DNA of 64,000 nt from Catenaria anguillulae PL171 (taxonomy: Eukaryota; Blastocladiomycota; Blastocladiomycetes; Blastocladiales; Catenariaceae), in NCBI GenBank assembly GCA_002102555.1, contig MCFL01000099.1:1-64000 (forward strand), written 5' to 3'. The notes beneath the pieces are model-generated. The model was not told the DNA's origin. It saw only the letters and a program-made list of their open reading frames with translations, and searched no databases. Both the position numbers and the translations under genes were made by a program. Shown here piece by piece: positions 33,384 to 42,325 of this stretch. Each line of letters opens with the position of its first letter. The stretch's first letter is position 1.

Positions 33384-34489
33384 TTAGCAGCATGACGGCT
33401 CCTCAACACAAGGGGCGGGCAATGGCTCGCAACCGCTGTCCACAACCGCCGCGACCTCCTGCTGCGCCGCCGTCAAATCGCACACGGCCACCTCTGGCGC
33501 GGGCGCGGGCGCGGGCTCGGGGGGCGGGTACGTCGGGATGGCGGGCCGCGACTCGTGCGAGTAATCGATTTCGTTGCCGCACGCATCATAGGTGGTGTGG
33601 GTGGTGACGACCGTCTCGCCATCGTCATACACTTGGGCAACGACTGTGTTGCCGTTGGGAAGCTCGGTGGTTTCCGAGTAGTGGGTAATTTCCTTTTCTT
33701 GGGTGTCGTCGGTCATGGCACGAGTGGTGAGGGCATCGTCGGCGGCCGCAGCGCCGTCATCGGTAGTGCCAAAGGCAGGTTGCGTGAGCACTAAATATGC
33801 AGTCGAAGAAGAGGAAAACGAGTCAGCGATATGTAAATCAGAGGGCAGTGTAATGTCGATGCGAACATACGGTTGGCATCGTTGGCGGTCGCATTGCAAG
33901 TCAAGTCTCCGTTCATGCCATCCACCTTGGCCATGGCCTCGGCCCACGTGATCCCGGGGTTCTCTTGCACCACCTGCGACAGGAGCTGCGGGAACGACAC
34001 ATCCGCGTCGTAGTCGGTCTGGTTCTCGGCCGTCGACGACAAGAAAACAACGTTGCCGGGGACGTATTGGCCGAGATCGAGGTCGGGCACACCAGCCGCG
34101 TTGGCGCAATCCATGGCAACAGTCAAGTTGGCACCCTGCGGCAGCTGCTTGAGCACGGCGAGAATCTCGTCATCGGAGATGGCGCCATCGGCAAGCTGGA
34201 TCAGCTCGGTCCTGCCATCGGGCTCCCAGGTGCCAGCGTGGCTGGGCGTGGTTTGGTTGGCGAGACCCGAGAAGGAGAAGAGCAAGTTGTCGCCCGGCTG
34301 CGCTTCCGTGACGAGCGTGGTGAGGGCGTCGAGGAACTCGGCCTTGGAGACAGAGTAGTCGGGGCCGCTGATGATGGGCGTGGTGTCGTAGCCCATGCCA
34401 ATGGCAAGGTCGGCCATGGTGTGAGCGTCTTGAGCGCGGCCGTCAGACTCGCTGAATCCTTGACCGATGACGATGGCTTTGTTGGACAT
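33384..34489 (-). CDS. Caspase-fold pseudoenzyme, right-arm copy
   Basis: Exons 33871-34489 and 33384-33790 join to 341 residues, as in the left copy. The only residue change noticed is Ser for Thr at position 14. Leu76 and Ala129 again replace the caspase His and Cys, so the loss predates the duplication. Upstream sequence keeps the TACAAAAAG element but has a shorter AAGC run. The near-identity of both exons and the intron points to a recent duplication or ongoing gene conversion. Confidence 0.8.
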
Positions 34490-35272
34490 GGTTGTGAAGT
34501 ATGGTTGTGGGTTAGGTTCGGTTGAATGCGAGATGCGTGCTTGCGTGGCAGTATGGGATATGGGGCAATTGATGAGTTGGATTTGTGGGTGGGGATCGGT
34601 CGCCCTTTTGTACAGCTGAGGGCGATAGAAAGTGCTTGGCTATTGTGAGGCAGCCCTAAGATGCGGTCGTTTGGTGGTTATCCACAATCGGTGATCTGGT
34701 CGGTGGTCTGCCGCATGGACTTCCCGACCGCACGGTCGTACTTGCGGCACAAGAAGTGTCTCGAAATACAAACATAGCTGGGGTGCGTGCATATGCATCT
34801 GCGGTGCGTAGGTAAATGGTCCCTGTGTATTGCGGTGCCACGCTGCTAACCTCCGAGTGTGTGTGCGGTGAACCACCATTGAGACCGTTACACGCGGCGT
34901 TGTCTCACGGATTGGATGATGGTGATCTCAACATCACTTACTCGCGATCAGAACTGAAAATTGATGAGTGTTGAGAATTGTGCATGTATGTATTGATAAA
35001 TATGTGCACCATCAGCACCAGGTAAGACACCATGCTCCTCTGGTCCCGTTTCTTGCCTGAAAGTCTCCTTCCACCAACTTGGCGTCACTGAGTGCATCTA
35101 TCCACTTCATTCGCAAACGCTTTGATACATACATAAAAGTAGAACAACTTGATTAACGAATACACTGTAGGCAACATGGAAAGACAAAAGAACACGCGGG
35201 ACACTCCATTTCACACAGGTTTACACCACATTCACGAAATACATGTGCAAGAGCCGCGTTGCGGGCTTGACA
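34490..35272. other. Intergenic, mirror of 9416-10200
   Basis: No gene supported. More substitutions and small indels than the inner arm, for example in 34640-34930 against 9730-10030. Confidence 0.5.
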
Positions 35273-36230
35273 TTAGTTGGAGCGAGTCCAGTGAGCCACA
35301 CCCTCGGGGATCGGGTACTTGGTGGCATCCTTGCCCTTGGCCGACACAAGACGAGCACCGTTGATGACGGACGTGTTGGCATCGCGGCTCATGCCATTGA
35401 GTTCCCAGACTTGCTCGGTGGTCCAGTCGGCAGCAATCTCCTCCTTGAGCGAAAATTGCAGGTTTTCTTGGTTCCAGGTCCAGGTACCCTTGCCGCCGAG
35501 CTCGGGGCACACGGGCTTGTTGTCGCAGATGGAGGGAGGCAATGCGCGGCTGGTGCGGAAGGTGCCGTCCTCGTTGACCGTGATGGACACGCCACCCATG
35601 CCGCCAGTCAAGTACGTCGCGGGCAACGTGAAGGGCTTGGGCACATCTACGTCGCGGGGAATCTTGGTACGCTTCCAGTTGGCGGCACCGCGCGGCAACG
35701 GGAACTCGTCCGAGCGCTCACCGGTCGACCTGACGAGCTTGTTGCCCGTGATGACGCTCGAGTACAAGTCGCGAGAGGCGGCACCCATGCGCCACACTTG
35801 GGTCACGGTCCAATCGGGGGAAATCGTTTGCGTGAGGGTGATGTAGCCAGCGCCGGCGGGTGTGAACGACCAAGTGCCTTTGCCACCGAGCTCGGGGCAG
35901 ACGGGTTTGTTGTCGCAGACCGACGGAGGCAAGGCACGCTTGGTGGTAAAGGTGCCGTCTTCGTTAAAGTCGATCGACATGCCGCCGAGACCGCCGGTGA
36001 GATAGGTCGCGGGGAGGTAGAAGGGCTTGGGCTTGGACGCGGGCGCAGCTATGTAAAGAGTAGCATGGGAAACGTGTTCAAGTACAGAATGGGTGAGTGT
36101 GGTGGCCACACGTTCAAGAAAGTTGGCGCGATTGTGTGGATGAGACGCGAGATGGATGAGTGTTCGCACCATAAGCGACGGCAGCGAGAGCCATAACGGC
36201 AAAGAGGACGAAGGTTTGGATGAGCGCCAT
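35273..36230 (-). CDS. Secreted two-module protein A', right-arm copy
   Basis: Exons 36170-36230 and 35273-36048 join to 278 residues. Signal peptide MALIQTFVLFAVMALAAVAYG, diverged from the left copy (MAVIQSFILFAIVALAAVVYG) but of the same type. Two modules follow with the same motif order and cysteines. Module 1 has SFTPAGAGYITLTQ where gene A has SYAPGSGWITLRQ. Intron and signal-peptide regions are clearly more diverged than the modules, which suggests purifying selection on the modules or conversion limited to them. Function unknown. Confidence 0.85.
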
Positions 36231-37156
36231 GTTGATGGGCAGCGATGGAATAAGAGGGTTGATGAGTAGGATGATGAGCAGCAGCCAATGGGTTGATGGA
36301 CGGGGGAGGCGCCTGCTATTTGTACCTGCGTCAGGCTCTGCACTCTCGTCACTGTTGAGATGACAACCATTAGGGTCGGCGGTTTCGGTGCTCCGCATTT
36401 CGCTGCATGCTGCCATGGCGGGACAGACAAGAAGCCAATACATCGACCATGTCAACTCTATTGTGCGGTGAAGTTTGGTTTGCAACCGGAACCCAACCTC
36501 TCCCATGATGGTCTGCCGCCAGCGTGGCGGTGACTCGTGCTACCTCAGCCAAGGTACCGATGTAGATGCTCGCTGCGGCGCCGCCAGCATCAGAAAAGTT
36601 TCAGCGTTTGTATGGCGTGGACATAGTATACATATCGGCAAAAAACGATCTGAATGCAACTTCACCGCCGAATACCTCATCTGGCCGTTGCCTGCGACTT
36701 TCCCAAGTGAGTCAAGATGATGATTCGCATGCCGGACCTCCCAGATTCGCGTGTTGCTATCCGTAGTGGTGCTCGTTTCGTAACCTCCTCAAAACTTTGA
36801 CTGGGTGTGTAAATTGCACGGTGCAATTTGACCCTTTGCAAGGTTTTGATGACCGGCAAGGAGCTGCGGCTGTCAAATGTTGGTGCGCACGCAAACAAAT
36901 TCAATCTTGTCGTCGTGGAACGCGAGTGAAACCAGGTGCGAAAACGCGTCGTCACTTGCACACGTTTCCTTCCAAACTCATCATGGTTGGGAGCTCCCAA
37001 AACAGCGAGTTGAGCAGGTGCATGTCGTCCGAGTGTATACTGGTTGAAGCACGCCGGAGGTATGTCACACGATCGAGCCGCCAGCATGGTGTCGAGACAA
37101 GCCTCAACGGCAGGACTGGTAATCTGGCAATGTACATAGCACATAATCACACGCAC
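36231..37156. other. Upstream region of gene A', diverged arm end
   Basis: No gene supported. Contains the TACAAATAG element on the minus strand (about 36316-36326) and the 19-bp dyad. Confidence 0.5.
36811..36829. promoter_or_regulatory. 19-bp dyad AAATTGCAC-G-GTGCAATTT upstream of gene A'
   Basis: Perfect palindrome about 590 bases upstream of the gene A' start. Counterpart of 7965-7981 in the left arm. Confidence 0.45.
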
Positions 37157-39337
37157 CTACTTCTGGACCCACCGGACGCCATACTTTGCGCTCAATATCT
37201 CTGCCGCTTCTTTCGCCGTCATGCGCCACATGACGCAAAACGCATCCAGCGGCAACCCCTGCCCAAACTGAGCCGTTGATCCAACCATCCCTGCGCCCGC
37301 ACCTACACCCGTACTAGGCCATCCACCTCCCTGGCCCGCCCCTGGACTCGTGGCCGTCGCCTGCCCCGTAACTCCCGCAAACAATGCCCCACCAGGAACC
37401 GACCCCCACACCCCGCCGCCATACGAGCTGCGACCATACGAATGTGGGGAAAACCCGAGCGGTGGCGCAGTACTTGGACCTGCGCCCGCATCCAACGTGG
37501 TTGGCACAATCAATGGCGTAAGTGCGGCGTTTGGTCCCACGCCCGCGGCGGCGCCGGCAGCGGCCGTGGCCGATGGAGACCCAGCAAGTGAGGGGAACCC
37601 AATGCCCGAGTTGCGGTGGCTCGCGTACCGCGCGTGGCCGCCGTTGGCACCACTGAACGTAGCCATGGCCGCTGGTTGTGGAGCAGATGAGGTAGAGCCC
37701 AATGCGCCAGAGGCCCATGCACCCGCGCCGGCCCCCGACGCGCTTGTGGCGGATTGGTTTGGCCGAAGCGACGGGCGGTGCTGCCCAAACTGGCCAAACG
37801 CAGCGCCCAAGTCCCCGTCCAATCCAGCATGCGCCACTGGCGGCGGCGATGGCGGCGGTGGGAAAATGGGATACCGATGGACCCTGCGAATCCACCCCTT
37901 GGTCACGCCAAAAACCACAAACCGACGAATGTCGGCGACATTGGTGGGAAACGCCGAGTTGGCCATAAATTCGGCCACGGTGACGCCCGGTTTCAGCGAC
38001 GCGTACAGTGTGAGCACGCGCGTCGGCGTCAGCAGCACGTGTGTCAATGCCGAGGAAGGCGGCGGCGATACTGGTGAGGTTGCAGACGCCCCTGGGACCG
38101 AGCCGCCCGCTGTCGTGCCACCACCTGCCGCAACACTGGACGACGCACCCGCCGGCCCGCCACCCGATGCCGATGCGTGATGAGGATGATGGTTGGGCCG
38201 CAAGATGTATTGCACACATGCTTCTTGTGCATCCACGTCGTTGGCCAGCCTACGCAACTTGGCCGTTGGCACGTACATGTTGGTGAGTTGAAACACGTCC
38301 ACGAGATACACGGCACCCACGTGCACCAGGTGCTGGATGGCCACGCGCACAAGTGCGGGATCCACGTCTGCAACGTGCGCCAGTTGATACACGGATCGTG
38401 TGCCGTTGATGAGCGGTACGAGTCGCGTCAGCGTCAGATCCCACCCGGTCAGCGGCACGTGTGCAAAATCGAGCGCGGCAACGGGCACGTCCCACAGGTT
38501 GACTTCGGGCGGATGGGCCGACAGGACGGGCGCTAGGCGAATGTCGAGAATCACGCTTGAATGCGGCACGGCAATGCGGGCCTCGCGCATCGTGTTAAGG
38601 TCGTGCACGAGCTGTTGCAGCACAGAGTAGAGCGCCGGCCGATACTTTGCGTTTGTCATGTACTCTGCCTCGAGTTCCAAGGATCGAAACACTTGGGCCA
38701 GTTTGGTCACGGGTGGTTCCAGGCCGCGCACATCGGCACCCCGGTCAACAACAAGCACCAAGTTCCACAGCGCCACGTTGCGTGGGTACTTTGGGTCTTC
38801 GAGCAGGACCGGGTGGCCAAGCATCCGGTACTGATCGATCCCGATCGATGTTGGGTGGCCGCACAGGGCCGGTTTTGGAATGAGGAATTCAGAGATTGTA
38901 TCAAACATGGTTGGGAGGGATGGGCGCATAGGGGTTTGGAGCGGTGCCACAGGCGGTGCTGGTGGTGGTGGTGGTGCTGGTGTTGATGGTGGCGGTTGAG
39001 TTGCCATGGACGACTCAAGCTGCTGCTGATGGTGGAGGACAGACTCTTGTGTCGGTGTGACGTCTGCCCGGTCTTGGTCTCGCAACGTGTTGGCGAGCAC
39101 CAGAGCAGCGGCGGTCGCGGGCGTGACGGTTGCGATGGATGAGGATGATGGCGGCACGCCCGGAACGATATGCGGTGGCGGCGGAGGTGGTGCGGGCGGA
39201 TCGGCAGCTGTGCCCAGATCGGGCGCAATGGCCGACCCGGACGAGACGGCCAGGGCAATCCTCGGGCCTTGGATGGCGTGGAACTCGCACAGGAAAGCCG
39301 CGTGGATCTCGGGGTGGAAGGCACGGGCGCGGCTCAT
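37157..39337 (-). CDS. NPRL2/Npr2, GATOR1 (SEACIT) subunit
   Basis: Component of the complex that switches off TORC1 when amino acids are short, acting on the Rag GTPases at the vacuole or lysosome. One exon, 726 residues. Family signatures in order: FLCEFHAIQGPRI near the N-terminus, MFDTISEFLIPKPALCG, RMLGHPVLLEDPKYPRN, FRSLELEAEYMT, and a C-terminal region with LVPLINGTRSVYQLAHVADVD and the final winged-helix-like KLRRLANDVDAQEAC. It carries low-complexity inserts not typical of the family: Pro/Ala-rich after residue 30 and a long Gly/Ser/Ala region from about 385 to the end, which makes it nearly twice the size of human NPRL2. The last residues (MTAKEAAEILSAKYGVRW) look conserved. Confidence 0.88.
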   Translation of the reverse strand: MSRARAFHPEIHAAFLCEFHAIQGPRIALAVSSGSAIAPDLGTAADPPAPPPPPPHIVPGVPPSSSSIATVTPATAAALVLANTLRDQDRADVTPTQESVLHHQQQLESSMATQPPPSTPAPPPPPAPPVAPLQTPMRPSLPTMFDTISEFLIPKPALCGHPTSIGIDQYRMLGHPVLLEDPKYPRNVALWNLVLVVDRGADVRGLEPPVTKLAQVFRSLELEAEYMTNAKYRPALYSVLQQLVHDLNTMREARIAVPHSSVILDIRLAPVLSAHPPEVNLWDVPVAALDFAHVPLTGWDLTLTRLVPLINGTRSVYQLAHVADVDPALVRVAIQHLVHVGAVYLVDVFQLTNMYVPTAKLRRLANDVDAQEACVQYILRPNHHPHHASASGGGPAGASSSVAAGGGTTAGGSVPGASATSPVSPPPSSALTHVLLTPTRVLTLYASLKPGVTVAEFMANSAFPTNVADIRRFVVFGVTKGWIRRVHRYPIFPPPPSPPPVAHAGLDGDLGAAFGQFGQHRPSLRPNQSATSASGAGAGAWASGALGSTSSAPQPAAMATFSGANGGHARYASHRNSGIGFPSLAGSPSATAAAGAAAGVGPNAALTPLIVPTTLDAGAGPSTAPPLGFSPHSYGRSSYGGGVWGSVPGGALFAGVTGQATATSPGAGQGGGWPSTGVGAGAGMVGSTAQFGQGLPLDAFCVMWRMTAKEAAEILSAKYGVRWVQK

Positions 39338-39598
39338 GGCGGCAGCTGCGGGGACGATGGAATGGAATTGATGTTGCGCTCGGTGCCTATTGTGTATTCA
39401 TCTTATATAGCTTGTGGGTGTTTGCCAATATCATTCATATGTTAGTACCAAATAAAGCAATCCGTGGCAGACGCTTTCGGCCACAGTTGGCCGAGCGCAT
39501 GCGCAAGAACGTGTCCATGGAAGAGATAAAATACAGTATAGACAACTCCGAGTGCGTATGTACGTGCCCAACCCCCCAAGCAAGAATCCCAGCAAATG

Positions 39599-40558
39599 CT
39601 ATTCCTCCTTTGCTTTGACGCCCGTGACATCCCGATGCTTGAGCTCCGCCATCCCGTGCAATGACACTGCTGAGGTCGGCGGCACGACCACCTCTGGAAT
39701 CAGCCCGCCCCAATGCCACACAAGCTCGGCCCTTGGCTGTGGGGCACCTTGCTTGTGCTGCTGCTGCTGCTGCTTCCATGTCGCATTGTGTCTTACGACC
39801 ACCATGCTTGCAATGATCAAGGCACACCCATACCCGGTGCCCAAATGCCACCACCCATGGCCCTCAAGCAACACGCGCCACGGGTATCCCACGGCCTCCT
39901 TGGCGGGAATCAAGTGCGAGTGACAGTACATGTTTTCCGCGACCCAAATGCACGTTGCGCCAACGTACGAGGCAATGCCGCGCGTCAACAGCTGGCGGCC
40001 GCCCTGCTCGACCGTCACCAAGCCGGCATGTGTGGATTCGTTTGCCGGGCGAATGTACTTGAGATTGCCCCAGGCCGCAATAACCATGGTCACGGCCGCC
40101 ATGAGCGTGTACCCAATCTGAAACACCTCCTCCTGTCTGCCCGCCACATACACGGCAGTCACCATGGTTGGGTACACGGCCAATGCAGCCATCCACCACG
40201 AGGGCGGCCGCTTGCGCTCGGGCCATGCGGCAGCATACAAGAATGCACTTGTTCCAAACAGCATGGGCAGTTCATCCAGCAATTGTGCCTCGTAAGTCAA
40301 AGTGCCGTGAAACAGCGCCGACCCGGCGCCTACCGCCACCATGGCCATGAATGACCAGTAGAAACGCGCAGAGTAGTGGTGCTTGCGGCACAGGAGCAGG
40401 CCGTAGGCGCCGAGGGCAATGGTCGAGAGGTTGGTGAGAGTGTTGACGAGCTCGGCGAGGAACCACACGGTGAAGTTGTCCTCGCACCAGTCGACAATGG
40501 CGGTGGTGGGCCACGTGTGGTGGGCGGTGGAGCGGTTCGGGTCGTGTCGGGGTTGCAT
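39599..40558 (-). CDS. Alkaline ceramidase (ACER3/YPC1/YDC1 family)
   Basis: Multi-pass ER/Golgi membrane amidase that hydrolyses (phyto)ceramide to a long-chain base and fatty acid. One exon, 319 residues, with about seven hydrophobic segments. Family motifs: DWCEDNF near residue 23, GSALFHGTLTYEAQLLDELP around 78-97, NMYCHSHL, and LLEGHGWWHLGTGYG around 243. The Asp, Ser and three His residues forming the zinc site (SxxxH and HxxxH types) are present. The C-terminus is a Gln-rich then acidic tail ending KAKEE. The stop at 39599 is 261 bases from the NPRL2 start. Confidence 0.93.
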   Translation of the reverse strand: MQPRHDPNRSTAHHTWPTTAIVDWCEDNFTVWFLAELVNTLTNLSTIALGAYGLLLCRKHHYSARFYWSFMAMVAVGAGSALFHGTLTYEAQLLDELPMLFGTSAFLYAAAWPERKRPPSWWMAALAVYPTMVTAVYVAGRQEEVFQIGYTLMAAVTMVIAAWGNLKYIRPANESTHAGLVTVEQGGRQLLTRGIASYVGATCIWVAENMYCHSHLIPAKEAVGYPWRVLLEGHGWWHLGTGYGCALIIASMVVVRHNATWKQQQQQHKQGAPQPRAELVWHWGGLIPEVVVPPTSAVSLHGMAELKHRDVTGVKAKEE

Positions 40559-40835
40559 GTTGCGTGGAACTTGAGGTGGATGAGAGCTTTTTACTCATAC
40601 ATGTACATATGATATGATAGAGGCGACGCGGCGACAAGAGCTGCCTGCCTGTATTAATATTTATACGTTATAACTGCCAGAGGCACCACAGGCAAACGGG
40701 CAGTTGATCGGATCATCGGAGTGTGTGTCTTCATTGAAGTGCGATCCAAAGCGATCCAAAGAAAACATAGGACACAATCAGGACGTCAACGAAATCTAAA
40801 CACTCCTTTCATCTCATCGAAACCAATTGCAACAA
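40559..40835. other. Divergent promoter, ceramidase and MYG1
   Basis: 277 bases with no gene; AT-rich TATTAATATTTATA near 40652-40665. Confidence 0.45.
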
Positions 40836-42083
40836 ATGGTTGGCCCCTTTGCTACGAAACTTGCTCGTCCCCTTGGCAATCGTACTTTGCGCACTCTGTC
40901 CTGCCCCCTGTCCTGCCTCGCTGCCGCCGGTTTATCCCAACCCAAACCCAAACCCAGTTCACCAAGCTTGCCCAGCCTCCGTTTCCAGCTTGCCACCATG
41001 TCTTCCTCAGCTGCCGCCCCGTCCTCGCCCGACCGCAAGCGTCAGCGCACCCACGCCACCATCGTGACGCACGACGGCTCGTTCCACGCCGACGAGGTGC
41101 TCGCCTGCCACCTGCTGCGCCAGCTGCCCGAATTCAAGGATGCCGAGATTGTGCGCTCGCGCAAGCCCGAGATCTGGGCCACGGCCTCGATCCTGGTGGA
41201 TGTTGGCGCTGAATACAACCCAGCACTCAACAAATACGACCACCACCAGCGCGAGTTTCAGGACACGTTTTCGCCCGCACACAAGACTCGCTTGTCGTCT
41301 GCGGGCCTCATTTACAAGCATTTCGGCAAGCGCATCATTGCCCAGCTCATGCACGTCGGGGACAACGACATCGAAAACAACGCACAGGTCGAGCTTGTGT
41401 TCAACAAGCTCTACGACAATCTCATTGAGGCGTTTGACGGCATTGACAATGGCGTCTCGCGATTCCCGCGCGATACGCCCGAGGCGTACAAGGATGCGAC
41501 CAACTTGTCGGCAATCGTGGCCAAGCTCAACCCGTTCTGGAACGAAGAGGGATTGACGGCCGACGGCCAATTCCGCGTGGCCATGCAAATCGTTGGCTCG
41601 CACTTTGACCGCACCGCAAAGTACCTTGCGACTGCCTGGGTGCCCGCCCGCCAAGCCGTGCTGGACGCTGTGGCTGCCCGCCACACGTACCATGCTGGCG
41701 GACACATCATTGTGATGCCGACGTTTGTTCCCTGGAAGGACCACCTTGACTCGATTGAGGCCGACCTGGGCATTGCCGCTGTGGCCGCACAACTCAAGGC
41801 GCCCATTGCTGAAAACGGTGGCGCTATTCCCGACGGATTGCCCCTGTACGTGGTGTTCCCGGACCCGGCCGGATCGTGGCGCATTCAGGCCGTGCCACTG
41901 ACACCCGGATCGTTTGAGAACCGCAAGCCGCTCGCCAGTGCTTGGCGTGGGTTGAGGGACGATAACTTGGACAAGGTCACGGGTGTCCCGGGCGGTGTGT
42001 TTATTCATGCGAGCGGGTTTATTGGTGGGCACAAGACCAAGGAGGGTGCCATTAAGTTGGCCGAATTGGCGGTCAACATGTAG
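40836..42083 (+). CDS. MYG1-family exonuclease (UPF0160), with possible mitochondrial extension
   Basis: DHH-type 3'-5' RNA exonuclease, described in other eukaryotes as acting in nucleus and mitochondria. One exon, 415 residues from the first ATG. Motifs: VTHDGSFHADEVLACHLL (about 77), the DHH triad at 135-137 in KYDHHQREF, LSSAGLIYKHFG and the terminal HASGFIGGHKTKEGA. Two starts are credible. The ATG at 40836 has a weak context (C at -3) and adds 54 residues rich in Arg, Ser and Leu that resemble a mitochondrial presequence. The ATG at 40998 sits in GCCACCATG, a strong context, and gives a 361-residue form. Leaky scanning could make both forms; that is inference. Confidence 0.92.
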   Translation: MVGPFATKLARPLGNRTLRTLSCPLSCLAAAGLSQPKPKPSSPSLPSLRFQLATMSSSAAAPSSPDRKRQRTHATIVTHDGSFHADEVLACHLLRQLPEFKDAEIVRSRKPEIWATASILVDVGAEYNPALNKYDHHQREFQDTFSPAHKTRLSSAGLIYKHFGKRIIAQLMHVGDNDIENNAQVELVFNKLYDNLIEAFDGIDNGVSRFPRDTPEAYKDATNLSAIVAKLNPFWNEEGLTADGQFRVAMQIVGSHFDRTAKYLATAWVPARQAVLDAVAARHTYHAGGHIIVMPTFVPWKDHLDSIEADLGIAAVAAQLKAPIAENGGAIPDGLPLYVVFPDPAGSWRIQAVPLTPGSFENRKPLASAWRGLRDDNLDKVTGVPGGVFIHASGFIGGHKTKEGAIKLAELAVNM

Positions 42084-42325
42084 GCACCCAAGGAGCCGTG
42101 CAGGAGTGCTTTGGTGGTCTGACCGTTATATTACTTGTAATGTATTTGCATCCTCTCTCTCCGCCTTGGGCACATGTTTCTTTTTGCTCTGCCATCTACT
42201 CGGCCATCTCGCAGCCGTTTCAGCATGACAAGTGGACATGTATGCAATCAGTACAAAGTGGACAGATAGTAAATATGTTTTGTGCAACCAGTGCCTCTAT
42301 CCCCTCTCAACTCGTCTCCCTCGGA

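Larger units (their letters stand above)
30996..36850 (-). repeat. Right arm of large inverted repeat (genes B', caspase-like', A')
   Basis: Reverse complement of 7960-13697. Nearly identical from 31.04 to about 35.2 kb, then the match falls off through gene A' and its upstream region. The last recognisable block is around the dyad at 36811-36829. Differences from the left arm include one deleted codon in B', a one-codon size change in A', fewer AAGC units before the caspase-like gene and scattered substitutions, so it is a real second copy. Outer boundary is approximate. Confidence 0.9.

Noticed and set aside
7960-36850. Inverted repeat as an assembly duplication
   Set aside because: The copies differ by codon-sized indels, substitutions and a graded divergence, so they are separate loci; a wrong join at the edges is still possible.
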